From contig NZ_JACJOX010000050.1 of the NCBI RefSeq assembly GCF_014695775.1, positions 62,001-126,000 of the forward strand: 64,000 bases of DNA, in the 5' to 3' direction. The translations under genes were made by a program, and so were the position numbers. This document shows, piece by piece, positions 17,309 to 25,412 of the stretch. Source of the stretch: Leptolyngbya sp. FACHB-60. GTDB lineage: Bacteria; Cyanobacteriota; Cyanobacteriia; Phormidesmidales; Phormidesmidaceae. Under the pieces are notes generated by a model. The model saw only the letters and a program-made list of their open reading frames with translations, was not told where the DNA came from and made no database searches. The stretch's first letter is position 1. Each line of letters opens with the position of its first letter.

Positions 17309-17878
17309 ATGCCTACGCTGTCCTCTACGTTTTCTGTACCTCGCTGGCTCCAGGCCAGTGCGCTAGGGCTAACCCTGGGCCTGGTTGCGGGCTGCGAAAA
17401 CTACCCTGCTACAGGCAACACCGTCACCACCGGCACCTACGAGGCTACCGCCACCGTTACCCAAACCTGGCAGGTCGACTACGCCCGTAGCTTTGACCGC
17501 CGTCAAACCATTCACCAAGAAACCTTCCAGTCCAACTCCCTCGTCAACCGCAACGGCGTGCGCCCTGAAGGTGCCGCCACTGGTCCTGACGACAATGGTC
17601 TCTACTGGCCCGCCCTGCCCCCGCGTCCCACCGCCGATGAGCTAGAAGCCCGCAAGGGCGAAGCCATCGAGCAGCGTACCGACCCGATGCTGCTCAAGGA
17701 TGTTAAATACGCCATCACCTTTGACTACAACGGCCAGCGGCGCACTCTGCCCACTACCCGCACTGTCTACCGCGAAGCCTCTAGCGCCTTTGCCGACCAG
17801 CAGGCGCTAGAGGTCACCTTTGGCCCCGGCGAGCAGAGTATTGGGGCAGCGCGGCGAATTGCGAGCTTTGATCGGTAA
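17309..17878 (+). CDS. Hypothetical lipoprotein
   Basis: This 189-residue protein has a clear lipoprotein signal: a basic N-terminus, a hydrophobic core and a lipobox LVAG followed by cysteine (C29). The mature part begins with a Thr-rich linker and contains WQVDYARSFDRRQT and a late ALEVTFGPGEQSIG, probably beta strands. I do not recognise the family. It should be anchored to a periplasm-facing membrane. It is divergent from the exporter unit, but nothing links it to that unit functionally. The gene ends before a GGTGGGC/GCCCACC hairpin shared with the next, convergent gene. Confidence 0.8.
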   Translation: MPTLSSTFSVPRWLQASALGLTLGLVAGCENYPATGNTVTTGTYEATATVTQTWQVDYARSFDRRQTIHQETFQSNSLVNRNGVRPEGAATGPDDNGLYWPALPPRPTADELEARKGEAIEQRTDPMLLKDVKYAITFDYNGQRRTLPTTRTVYREASSAFADQQALEVTFGPGEQSIGAARRIASFDR

Positions 17879-17917
17879 AGGGGTGGATGGGCAAGGAGTA
17901 GGGAGTAGTCACCGTAG

Positions 17918-17934
17918 GGTGGGCACTGCCCACC
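17918..17934. terminator. GGTGGGC-act-GCCCACC hairpin between convergent genes
   Basis: A perfect 7-bp GC-rich stem with a 3-base loop lies between the lipoprotein stop (17878) and the DUF29 stop (17966). The wider string GTAGGGTGGGCACTGCCCACC is a type of interspersed hairpin common in cyanobacterial spacers. It may end both transcripts. Confidence 0.55.
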
Positions 17935-17965
17935 ATGGAACCAGGCTTACAGATAAGCGCTCCAG

Positions 17966-18418
17966 CTAATCAGCCCAATAGGCATTGCTCAGCAGGTCGT
18001 CCACCGATTGGCTCAGGGGCCAGCGATCGGGAAAGGTGACTTTGGCATAGTCTTCTTGCACTTCTGCGAGGGCGATCGCATAGACCCCATCAAACACCTC
18101 GGCGAAATACCCACTCAGGCTAGGAGACTGTTCGAGCAGCAGCAGAAGTTCTTTGCGCTGCTCCCGAATGGTGATTTCCCAGCCTCGATTGTCGTAGGTG
18201 CTGTCGATGTAGAGCCGCTTTAGCAAGTGGGCAAATAGAGTAACTAGGCGGCTTTTTAGCTCTCTCTTGTCTGAGCGCCCCAAAGACTCAATCTCCTCTA
18301 CCAGATGATCAATATCAAGGCGGTCAAAGTCCCGCGATCGCAGCTTGGCTGCCACATCCTCTAGCCAAAGTGCAAAATCACCGTCGTATAGAGACACCTG
18401 CTGTTGCACCTGAGTCAT
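17966..18418 (-). CDS. DUF29 family protein
   Basis: This 150-residue protein is a complete DUF29 member. Family marks are LYDGDFALWLED at the start, LVEEIESLGRSDKRELKSRL in the middle, WEITIREQR, and a SPSLSGYF segment. DUF29 proteins are small helical proteins abundant in cyanobacteria with unknown function. ATG 18418 gives the standard N-terminus; ATG 18424 is also in frame, and AAAGGG lies just upstream of both. It follows the carbonic anhydrase gene by 46 bases on the same strand, so they may share a transcript. A broken second copy exists at 22475-22834. Confidence 0.85.
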   Translation of the reverse strand: MTQVQQQVSLYDGDFALWLEDVAAKLRSRDFDRLDIDHLVEEIESLGRSDKRELKSRLVTLFAHLLKRLYIDSTYDNRGWEITIREQRKELLLLLEQSPSLSGYFAEVFDGVYAIALAEVQEDYAKVTFPDRWPLSQSVDDLLSNAYWAD

Positions 18419-18464
18419 GGGCATGAACCCTTTAAAGGTGAGTCTTCCTATCTTTAGGATAGCC

Positions 18465-19286
18465 CTACACCCCAGAGCCTCGGTAAATGCGAGCGGCCTG
18501 TTCAGGACTGAGGCGGTTAGCCCCCGGCCAGTAGGGCTGCACCGGCTCAGAAAAGGTGGGGAGGGCCACAGAGGGGGCACCAGCACCGGGCCGCACCGTG
18601 TCGTTAAACTCTAGGGAAAGCCCGCCGGGCTTAACCGACTTAGCATGTTCTAGGTCGGCGTAAATTTTGCTGTGGGGCGGTATGAAGGCTTTAGAATCCT
18701 CATCGTAGGCGAGAAGCTCGGCGGTATCGAGCTTGTAGATCCAGCCGTGAATGGCCAGGGTGCCCGCGTGCAGCTTTGAGCGCACCGAAGGGTAAGTTTG
18801 CAAGTTATCAATCTGTGTGAGGACGTTTTGGGCCACCAGCAAATCGAGTTTTTCTTGCTTAGGCAAGTCACTGTAGTGGTCTTCGACCAGCTTGCGAGTG
18901 GCTTCGGTGTGGCGCAGCCAGTGATAGACCAGGGGCATTTTTTCTTCTAGTTCGCCGATCTGCAACAGCCCCTTCATGGCTCCGCACTGGGTGTGGCCGC
19001 AGACAATCACCTGGCGAATATCGAGGGCCTCCATGGCGTACTCAATGGTGGCTCCTTCACCGCCGTTGGTGGCCTCGTAGGGAGGAATAATGTTACCCGC
19101 ATTGCGGATGATGAACAGATCGCCAATATCCGCCTGGGTAATGATGGTGGGGTCTACCCGCGAGTCGGAGCAGCCAATAAACAACACCCTCGGGTGCTGC
19201 CCCTTGGCCAACTTCTGAATCAGCTCCTGGTGGTCGGGAATATAGTTTTCCTGAAACTCACGCAGACCTTGCAGCAGCTTTTCCAT
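18465..19286 (-). CDS. ccaA: Beta-class carbonic anhydrase, CcaA/IcfA type
   Basis: This 273-residue enzyme interconverts bicarbonate and CO2. It has the beta-CA zinc set C39, D41-x-R43 (GCSDSRVD) and H98, C101 (GHTQCG). It also carries a C-terminal extension of roughly 70 residues, as in the carboxysomal CcaA of beta-cyanobacteria, where it helps binding to CcmM. Start ATG 19286 gives the CcaA length; an upstream in-frame extension to 19373 lacks family support. The extension here includes a Pro-rich tail, so carboxysome targeting is likely but inferred. It is transcribed before DUF29 on the same strand; no ccm gene is nearby. Confidence 0.93.
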   Translation of the reverse strand: MEKLLQGLREFQENYIPDHQELIQKLAKGQHPRVLFIGCSDSRVDPTIITQADIGDLFIIRNAGNIIPPYEATNGGEGATIEYAMEALDIRQVIVCGHTQCGAMKGLLQIGELEEKMPLVYHWLRHTEATRKLVEDHYSDLPKQEKLDLLVAQNVLTQIDNLQTYPSVRSKLHAGTLAIHGWIYKLDTAELLAYDEDSKAFIPPHSKIYADLEHAKSVKPGGLSLEFNDTVRPGAGAPSVALPTFSEPVQPYWPGANRLSPEQAARIYRGSGV

Positions 19287-19515
19287 AGATTCCAGAGGAA
19301 ATGAGGGCACACCAGAGTCAGGCGATCGCCTGAACCCGCATCTATTGTTATCCCATATCCAAGGTCTTAGCACCGCAAAGATTTACTTATCACAGCAATC
19401 ATCTCTACTTCTTGAGGGTCAGACGGGCTGCTCTGACCCTCGATCTAGATGCCGTTTCAGCAACCAGATTGAGAATTCGGCGCAATAATGAGCTTGACTT
19501 CCTATTGCTGCGGCT

Positions 19516-19935
19516 ATGCGTAATCCCTTTTGGCGGCTCAAGTCTTTGCCCTGGGCGATTTTGCTCCAGGTGGCTCTAGCGGCGGTGGCGATCGCCACCA
19601 TCGCCGACCTGCTTTTGGCTCAGGGGTTAGCCCTACTGCTGGGCAACGTCGGCAGCGGCCTGTTGCCCCTGATGCAGCTGCTGTTTATGGCGCTGCCCAT
19701 TGCCGCTGGCTTTGGCATTGGCGCACTGGGCCTCACCATTCTAGAACGGCGGTTTGGCCAGGTGCATATCGATACCGGTGTGCTGTGGGCGTTGGTGCCC
19801 TGCATTGCCCTGGTGCTGTTTGTCAAAGGGTTTTTGCCCATTCCTACCGCGCTGGTTGCCATGTCTTACCCCCTGCTGGTCGGGGTACTGCTGGGCATCT
19901 TTGTGGTGGGCAAACGCCACTGGCGACGCTGGTAG
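19516..19935 (+). CDS. Small four-helix membrane protein
   Basis: This 139-residue protein is almost wholly hydrophobic, with four predicted membrane helices (about 14-38, 44-65, 85-105 and 112-133). It has a basic N-terminus and a basic C-terminal KRHWRRW. I do not recognise the family beyond cyanobacterial conserved membrane protein. Both the start at 19516 and the positively charged ends suit an inner-membrane protein with both termini in the cytosol. It precedes a secreted protein gene by 67 bases on the same strand. Confidence 0.75.
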   Translation: MRNPFWRLKSLPWAILLQVALAAVAIATIADLLLAQGLALLLGNVGSGLLPLMQLLFMALPIAAGFGIGALGLTILERRFGQVHIDTGVLWALVPCIALVLFVKGFLPIPTALVAMSYPLLVGVLLGIFVVGKRHWRRW

Positions 19936-20002
19936 CGGCAGAATCAACCGGGGCAAGCTGAGCACACCATGTAAGTAATATCATTGAGACCCAGAATCGT
20001 TG

Positions 20003-20923
20003 ATGAAAGCCATCCTCACAAGCCTGATTGTCGGTAGCCTGATGACCCTAGGCCTGCCCGCCCTAGGGTCAAACCCACGCATCGCGATCGATTCCGACAC
20101 TGAAGCGCTTAGCGATCGAGCGATCGCCCAAGGCCCCATTCGCGTTGTTGCCAGCTACACCCCGCTCGATTACGAGGCTGAAGAGATTGGCAACAATTTG
20201 ACTATTCAGCTGTTTTATAACGACGAACTGAAGCTATCTACCACCGATACCGCCGCCATGTTTGCTGGCATTGAGCTGATGGATCTTGACAGCGACGGCA
20301 CCGCAGAGGTGGTGGTTCAAACCTATACCGGCGGTGCCCACTGCTGCCTGGCCACCACCACCTACACCTGGCAAGATCAGCAGTTTAACCCAGTTTATTT
20401 TGGCTATCTCGATGGCGGCGGCGGCGATTTCAAAGATCTCAACGACGATGGGCTGATGGAGTTTGTCACCTTCGACAATGCCTTTCTCTACAGTTTTAGC
20501 TCCTACGCTGGGTCATACCCACCCAGCGTCATTCTCACCTACGAAAATGGCGAGTACCGCGAGACTACAACCCAGTTCACCAACTATTTAGAAGACACTG
20601 CGGCCGGGATGCGATTTACGGTAGAAGACCCAGAGTTTGCCGATCGCAGCGACAAAAACGGCGTGTTAGCGGGCTATGTAGCCCAAAATATTCGCCTCGG
20701 ACGCTACCGAGAAGCCTGGCTCTTCATGCTATCCCACTACGATCCCACCGACGACACGGGCCTCAACACCTACACCGACGACGGCGAGGCCACCCGAGCC
20801 TATGCCGATTTTCCCACCGCTCTCTACGCCTTTTTGCAGGATCTGGGCTATCTCGATACTAGCGGCAGACCCCAGCCTACGGTCGATCGATCTCCGGTCG
20901 TCGCCGAGCGCGAGCAGTTTTAG
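20003..20923 (+). CDS. Secreted protein with VCBS/FG-GAP-like Asp-rich segment
   Basis: The protein of about 306 residues has a signal peptide (hydrophobic core about 4-22, GLPALGS). The mature part contains ELMDLDSDGTAEVVVQTYTGG, the Asp-rich form of FG-GAP/VCBS calcium-binding repeats, followed at once by a conserved-looking GAHCC and a second DLNDDGLMEFV. These suggest a beta-propeller fragment in the periplasm or cell envelope, perhaps binding calcium. ATG 20003 is preferred to a TTG at 20000. The function is unknown. It ends facing the RNA-binding protein gene. Confidence 0.75.
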   Translation: MKAILTSLIVGSLMTLGLPALGSNPRIAIDSDTEALSDRAIAQGPIRVVASYTPLDYEAEEIGNNLTIQLFYNDELKLSTTDTAAMFAGIELMDLDSDGTAEVVVQTYTGGAHCCLATTTYTWQDQQFNPVYFGYLDGGGGDFKDLNDDGLMEFVTFDNAFLYSFSSYAGSYPPSVILTYENGEYRETTTQFTNYLEDTAAGMRFTVEDPEFADRSDKNGVLAGYVAQNIRLGRYREAWLFMLSHYDPTDDTGLNTYTDDGEATRAYADFPTALYAFLQDLGYLDTSGRPQPTVDRSPVVAEREQF

Positions 20924-21005
20924 GAGCAGATTCCCCACAAAAAAGGGTAAGTCAATGCGACCTACCCCACTCAATATCTGGCTCGATTTAGCTCCTTGGA
21001 AGAGC

Positions 21006-21314
21006 CTAGAAGCCGGTGCGACGGTAGTTGCCACCGTTGCTGCTACCTGCGCTAACACCGCTACGGGCATCATCGCGGGGGCGAGCTTTGTTTACCCGCA
21101 TTTCACGGCCCATCCACTCAGCCCCATCCAAAGATTCGATGATGCTGTCTTCTTGGGATTCAGCAGCCATATCGACAAAGGCAAAGCCTCGAGGACGACC
21201 GGTTTCGCGATCGGTGGGCAGGCTAACCCGCTTCACATCGCCGTATTCTGCAAACACTTGCTCTAGATCTTCGCGAGTGACATCGTAGGACAAGTTACCA
21301 ACATAGAGTGACAT
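21006..21314 (-). CDS. RRM-type RNA-binding protein (Rbp family)
   Basis: This 102-residue protein is a single RNA recognition motif, with RNP2 LYVGNL at residues 3-8 and RNP1 RGFAFVDM near 42-49. A short Gly/Ser/Asn-rich tail ends in YRRTGF. Cyanobacterial Rbp proteins bind U-rich RNA, many are cold-induced, and some direct photosystem mRNAs to thylakoids. The 167-base leader between this gene and the cp12-like gene upstream on the same strand would allow post-transcriptional control, as known for cold-shock rbp genes, but no element is identified here. Confidence 0.95.
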   Translation of the reverse strand: MSLYVGNLSYDVTREDLEQVFAEYGDVKRVSLPTDRETGRPRGFAFVDMAAESQEDSIIESLDGAEWMGREMRVNKARPRDDARSGVSAGSSNGGNYRRTGF

Positions 21315-21481
21315 AGGATTGTCTCTGTACTGTACAACGTGCAGTGAGTAAACGGAGACAAAGCTGTATCGGAAATCAAAATGAAATGAAACAAGCGAAA
21401 TCTACCGAAAACTAACTAAGGCGATTTTAACACTCTAAATCTACCCATGGGAGGGGTTAAGGCAGCTTCCAGGAGTTGCCC

Positions 21482-21715
21482 CTAAGTGTCGTACATCAAG
21501 CCTTCGGGCGCTTCGGGATTGTCTTCTAGATACTGATCGAAGCCGGTTTTTTTAGGAGTTTGGTGCTGGTGCGAAACCTCGGCCCGCATCTCTTCTACTA
21601 CGTCCCATGCGGCAGCGGCTTCGGCAGAGGTTTCGCCCTTTTCGGCGGTGATTTGATGGGCATAGTCGATCGCCTTTTGCAGCTCATCTTGAAAGTCTTT
21701 GCTGTCGACACTCAT
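21482..21715 (-). CDS. CP12-domain protein lacking all regulatory cysteines
   Basis: This 77-residue protein has the CP12 core AAAWDVVEEM (CP12 consensus AWDxVEEL) and the C-terminal DNPEAPEGLMYD block that inserts into the GAPDH active site. CP12 normally carries an N-terminal and a C-terminal cysteine pair. They form disulfides in the dark to bring GAPDH and phosphoribulokinase together. Here no cysteine is present at all, so thiol control of that type is impossible. It could bind GAPDH constitutively, or use the CP12 core for another partner. It lies between RNase D and rbp on the minus strand and starts at ATG 21715. Confidence 0.85.
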   Translation of the reverse strand: MSVDSKDFQDELQKAIDYAHQITAEKGETSAEAAAAWDVVEEMRAEVSHQHQTPKKTGFDQYLEDNPEAPEGLMYDT

Positions 21716-21839
21716 GGTCGTTCTCCTCTTAGATCATCTTCAAGGTGGATAGGCCTATCTTACCTGCCTCCCGATCGCAGCAGTCGTTCCCTAAGCAGAG
21801 CCATTGGCGCAGCCTCCCAAGGGGAAAGGGGATAATTAA

Positions 21840-22466
21840 TCAGTGCTCAAACACCCCTGTGTACTGAAGTAAGTCTAGGGCGACGAAGGTGGGCAAACAG
21901 TTAAAACAATCCTGCGCTAACTCCCACCGGCCCTCGCGCTTGAGCATAGCGGTCAGGGCTTGATGAATGCTGTGCAGATAGCGCACGTCGTTGGCAGCGT
22001 AGCGAAGCTGCTCATCAGACAGGTGCATGGCGTTGCCCCAGTCAGAGCTTTGGGCGGTTTTGTCGAGTTCAATGCCCTCTAGCTCTCTGACCAACTCTTT
22101 GAGGCCGTGGCGAGGGCTATAGGTACGACTCAGTTTGCTGGCAATTTTGCTGCAAAACACGGGAGCGACGGTAATGCCCAGGTTGTGCTTGAGAGTGGCC
22201 AGGTCAAAACGAGCAAAGTGGAACAGTTTGAGAATATTTGAGTCTTCGAACAGTTCTTTGAGCAAGGGCGCTTCTGTTTGACCTAGCTCAATGCGCACTA
22301 CTGACACATAGCCGTCGGCGTCAGAGAGCTGCACTAAGCAAAGGCGATCGCGCTGGGGCAGCAGCCCCATGGTCTCGGTGTCGCAGGCGATCGCGCTGGC
22401 CTGTTTATAGCGAGTCAGCAGGTCGGGGGTGAGGTCGCGATCGCAGATTTCAAAACCGTCGGCCAT
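21840..22466 (-). CDS. Ribonuclease D-type 3'-5' exonuclease
   Basis: This 208-residue protein is a single DEDDy exonuclease domain: D29-T-E31 (ACDTET), D88 (HFARFDL), then Y156 and D160 (YAAND). It lacks the HRDC domains of full-length E. coli RNase D and matches the short form common in cyanobacteria. Likely roles are tRNA or small RNA 3' trimming. ATG 22466 lies only 8 bases after the end of the broken DUF29 copy, so the latter's old transcript may now serve RNase D. Confidence 0.9.
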   Translation of the reverse strand: MADGFEICDRDLTPDLLTRYKQASAIACDTETMGLLPQRDRLCLVQLSDADGYVSVVRIELGQTEAPLLKELFEDSNILKLFHFARFDLATLKHNLGITVAPVFCSKIASKLSRTYSPRHGLKELVRELEGIELDKTAQSSDWGNAMHLSDEQLRYAANDVRYLHSIHQALTAMLKREGRWELAQDCFNCLPTFVALDLLQYTGVFEH

Positions 22467-22474
22467 AGGGGTTC

Positions 22475-22834
22475 CTAATTGTTGTCGGATGGGCCAGGCT
22501 GCCAGGGCAACCAGTCGTAGTTTAGAGCCTGCTCAAGGGTAAACCAGGGTTGTTCGGGAACGGAAATTAGTAATTTCAAGGCTCCACCCACGAAAGCAGC
22601 GATCGCGCTCAGCTTCCCAATAGCAAAGCTTGAAGAAGTGCTCACAAAGTCGCATGAGACAACTCTTCAACGATCGCTTATCACTTCGACCCAAGCTCTC
22701 AATTTCCTCAATCAGGTTCTCTAAATCGAGGCATCAAAGTTGCGGGATTGCAGATAAGCAACCGTATCGTCTATCCAGAGCTGATAATCCGCGTCGTACA
22801 AAGACGTTGACTCAACATTGGCTTCGCTGCTCAT
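22475..22834 (-). pseudogene. Decayed DUF29 family gene
   Basis: From ATG 22834, after a good GAGGAG site, the minus strand reads a DUF29 N-terminus (SLYDADYQLWIDDTVAYL, then SRNFDA). It hits a TAG after a one-base shift near 22728-22733. In the next frame DUF29 resumes with LDLENLIEEIESLGRSDKR and later RGWSLEITNFR, then stops again near 22550. A third frame holds a DUF29-like end (FTLEQALNYDWLPW) that closes at 22475-22477. The segment between, including the usual SPSL region, is missing. One frameshift plus one internal deletion therefore inactivate it. The intact copy is at 17966-18418. Confidence 0.8.
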
Positions 22835-22890
22835 CTGCAACTCCTCCTCTGATTGAATTTACGAGTTGGTCAATCCAGCGGAGGCCAGTC

Positions 22891-24135
22891 CTACTCCAGC
22901 CCGCCCAGGGCTTTGGCCACGGTATTCACATCCTTATCGCCTCGGCCCGAGGAGTTGATCACAATGCGGGGGTTGCCCGTCAGCTGTGGACACAGCGTTT
23001 CGAGATAGGCAAAGGCATGGGCTGTCTCCAGCGCGGGAATAATCCCCTCCAGACGCGACACCCGCTGGAACGCGTCTAGCGCCTCTTGGTCAGTGACGCT
23101 GTAGTATTCGGCTCGGCCGGCATCCTTTAGAAAGCTGTGCTCGGGGCCAACACCGGGATAGTCCAGACCAGCGCTGATGGAGTGGGCCTCGATCACTTGG
23201 CCTTCACTGTCTTGCAGAAGGTAGCTCATCGCTCCGTGGAGCACACCGACTCGGCCCTCCGTTAGGGTGGCGGCGTGCTTGCCGCTGGCCACACCGCTGC
23301 CCGCCGCCTCAATGCCAATCATCCGCACCGTGGGCTCATTGACAAACTCATGGAACAGGCCCATGGCGTTGGAACCACCGCCCACGCAGGCCATTAGGAT
23401 ATCGGGCAGGCCACCAAACTTCTCTTGGCACTGGGCGCGAGTTTCTTCGCCAATAATGGCGTGGAAATCGCGCACCATCATCGGGTAGGGGTGTGGCCCC
23501 GCCACAGAACCCAGGATGTAATGGGTATTTTCAACATTCGTCACCCAATCGCGAATCGCTTCAGAGGTAGCGTCTTTGAGGGTGCCGGTGCCCGCTGTGA
23601 CGCCGCGTACCTCGGCCCCCATTAGCCGCATGCGAAATACATTCAGCGACTGGCGCTCCATGTCTTGCACGCCCATATAGATGACGCACTGGAGGCCAAA
23701 GCGAGCGCACACTGTTGCGGTGGCAACCCCGTGCTGCCCAGCCCCAGTTTCGGCGATGATGCGCTGCTTGCCCATGCGCTTAGCCAGCAGTACCTGCCCC
23801 AGAGCATTGTTAATCTTGTGCGCCCCCGTATGGTTGAGGTCTTCGCGCTTGAGATAAATATCGGGACCGTTGCCGTCGGGACGGCGGTAGTGGGCGGTAA
23901 GTCGCTCAGCGAAGTAAAGGGGCGTGGCTCGGCCGACGTAATCCTTGAGCAGACCATTCAGCTCGGCCTGAAAGTCGGCCTCGTCGCGGTATTGGTAAAA
24001 CGCCTGCTCTAGCTCAAAGAGAGCAGGCATGAGGGTTTCGGGCACGTACTTACCGCCAAACTGGCCAAAGCGGCCCAGGGCATCGGGGCGGGCATCGGTG
24101 ACGGCAGGGCGAGGCGAGAGCGGCGTTTGGGTCAC
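22891..24135 (-). CDS. trpB: Tryptophan synthase beta chain
   Basis: This 414-residue PLP enzyme condenses indole with serine to give tryptophan, working with TrpA. The Schiff-base lysine is K107 in HTGAHKINN. The glycine-rich phosphate loop GGGSNAMG and the GRFGQFGGKYVPETL N-terminus are typical. I choose GTG 24135 (MTQTPLSP); the frame is open further upstream, but that part does not resemble TrpB. A TATAAT hexamer 37 bases upstream of this GTG supports the choice. trpA is not adjacent, as often in cyanobacteria. Confidence 0.95.
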   Translation of the reverse strand: MTQTPLSPRPAVTDARPDALGRFGQFGGKYVPETLMPALFELEQAFYQYRDEADFQAELNGLLKDYVGRATPLYFAERLTAHYRRPDGNGPDIYLKREDLNHTGAHKINNALGQVLLAKRMGKQRIIAETGAGQHGVATATVCARFGLQCVIYMGVQDMERQSLNVFRMRLMGAEVRGVTAGTGTLKDATSEAIRDWVTNVENTHYILGSVAGPHPYPMMVRDFHAIIGEETRAQCQEKFGGLPDILMACVGGGSNAMGLFHEFVNEPTVRMIGIEAAGSGVASGKHAATLTEGRVGVLHGAMSYLLQDSEGQVIEAHSISAGLDYPGVGPEHSFLKDAGRAEYYSVTDQEALDAFQRVSRLEGIIPALETAHAFAYLETLCPQLTGNPRIVINSSGRGDKDVNTVAKALGGLE

Positions 24136-24171
24136 GGTGGCGGCGGGGTGAAGGGTTATTAGGTAGCCCTC

Positions 24172-24177
24172 ATTATA
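24172..24177 (-). promoter_or_regulatory. Putative -10 box of trpB
   Basis: The minus strand reads TATAAT here, a perfect sigma-70-type -10 hexamer, 36 bases before the GTG start of trpB at 24135. No good -35 hexamer is found at 17 bases, so this is a candidate only. Confidence 0.35.
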
Positions 24178-24205
24178 AGGAATGCCCTGACCCGTTGCTA
24201 GCGGG

Positions 24206-24727
24206 TTAGGCCGTGCGTTGTAGCGGAGCCGCCTGCCGCCGTTGCAAAGAGTGAATGTGATGGAACAGGTTCCAGCAATATTCCTCTGGCAGACCACAAG
24301 TGGCCGCACCCCGCATCACCACGCTGGAGTACCACTCGTTGGGGGCAATTTCTTCGTGGGTCTTGCTAATTACAGAATAGGTGCGGGTTTCGGCGTAGGC
24401 TCGCCCGTTAGCGGTGACCGTGACCATTTCGTGGCAGTAGCCCTCTTCGCGCAGGTCAAGGGCGGGGCTGAGTCTCCAAGGCAGGTGGTAGAGCACGCCC
24501 TGCACCTTGGCGGCGGAGTCGGGGACAACATCCAACACACCGCAGTTGCGCAGGCGCGATCGCCGAAAAAACCCCAGCCGATACCCGGCGAGCGTCGCTG
24601 GCCCAACCACGTAGGCATGGGTGCTCTCGCCTAAGGAGCGTTTGAGGTCTACGGGGCACATGCAAGAGCCGTAGGCAAAGTAGTAGAAGCGATCGTCCGG
24701 GCCGTGGAGGGGGGTGAGAGTTGTCAT
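24206..24727 (-). CDS. Gamma-glutamylcyclotransferase-like protein
   Basis: This 173-residue protein starts with the GGCT-fold signature FYYFAYGSCM and has the acidic REEGYCHEMV segment where the catalytic glutamate of this fold is found. A late YCWNLFHHIH completes it. Family enzymes release 5-oxoproline from gamma-glutamyl peptides, but many bacterial members are uncharacterised, so the substrate is open. Notably Cys-rich for a cytosolic protein of this size (six cysteines). It lies 70 bases upstream of trpB on the same strand. Confidence 0.8.
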   Translation of the reverse strand: MTTLTPLHGPDDRFYYFAYGSCMCPVDLKRSLGESTHAYVVGPATLAGYRLGFFRRSRLRNCGVLDVVPDSAAKVQGVLYHLPWRLSPALDLREEGYCHEMVTVTANGRAYAETRTYSVISKTHEEIAPNEWYSSVVMRGAATCGLPEEYCWNLFHHIHSLQRRQAAPLQRTA

Positions 24728-25152
24728 GAGCGGTCGTTGAGAGCGAGGGCTGAGAGTAACGGTATTGTCCCTAGCGATTCCCTTGCTGGAATGGAGGCAG
24801 GGCTGATGTCAAGAGCAAAGCACTGCGATGGAAAGGACTACAAACGCAATCTACGGTTTTCCGGTCGGAATGCCGATGATTGGATCTATTACTTTTGTTT
24901 ATATCACTCTATTTCTGAAGGGAAAAGCTTTCTTGATGAAGCCTTGATAAGTCTTTAAAGTGCCCAAAGCGAAGAAGCTAGAAGCCAGGTTTCTAAGTCA
25001 ACGACGTTGACCTTCAGTAGCGTAGAGAAGAAACTCGGTCGCGGCGGTGGGGAGAATGCTCGATCGCAGGGCTTTGGTACGGTGCAGCGCAAAGAGTGGG
25101 TGTGAGCTTGCAAAGGGGTTTGGGGCAGCGATCGCACCCTCCCCCCTTCTAA
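24728..25152. other. Spacer without convincing gene
   Basis: The 425 bases between the GGCT-like start and the repeat array show no recognisable gene, RNA or terminator. An 84-codon plus-strand frame (24704-24958) overlaps the divergent promoter and resembles nothing. Local AT content is higher around 24830-24960 (TATTACTTTTGTTTATATCAC) than in the flanking genes, which may mark decayed or acquired sequence. Confidence 0.4.
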
Positions 25153-25383
25153 TCCCAATGCGCCCAGTGGATATCTTAAAACCACCGCTGGTTATGCCAA
25201 TGCAGGCAGCGGCAACGCTATAACCACACCATGATCATCAATATCACGCTATGGTTTTGCCAATGCAAGGGGTGGTCATGGCAATGCAGGTGGTGGTAAT
25301 GGCAATGCGATCGCCTGCATTGCCAATGCGCCAGCTTGTTCTACGATGGCGTCAACCTGCAACGCTATTCACGGTGATCGATA
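25153..25383 (+). repeat. 21-bp degenerate tandem array, locus 1
   Basis: Eleven units of exactly 21 bases start at 25153, 25174, 25195 and every 21 bases to 25363. The best units read TGCCAATGCAGG, TGCCAATGCAAG, TGGCAATGCAGG, TGGCAATGCGAT and TGCCAATGCGCC at their starts, then a Gly/Thr-codon-like GGTGG or similar, often ending in GCAA. Units 25174, 25216 and 25237 are more decayed but keep phase. Units 25300 and 25321 include an inverted GGCAATGC/GCATTGCC pair around a HIP1 site. A plus-strand frame from 25251 reads seven-residue repeats (LPMQGVV, MAMQVVV, MAMRSPA). The same unit occurs inverted at 59704-59934. Confidence 0.75.
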
Positions 25384-25412
25384 TGTTCACCTGAATGAGG
25401 CACAGCCTATGT

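Noticed and set aside
22475..22834. Programmed frameshift in the DUF29 copy
   Set aside because: There is no slippery sequence at the shift, and a further internal deletion also breaks the protein.
24704..24958. 84-codon plus-strand frame
   Set aside because: It overlaps the start region of the GGCT-like gene, and its composition and sequence are unlike any protein I recognise.
25153..25383. CRISPR-like reading of the 21-bp array
   Set aside because: Units are directly adjacent, have no spacers, vary strongly, and no cas gene is present. The same holds for 59704-59934.
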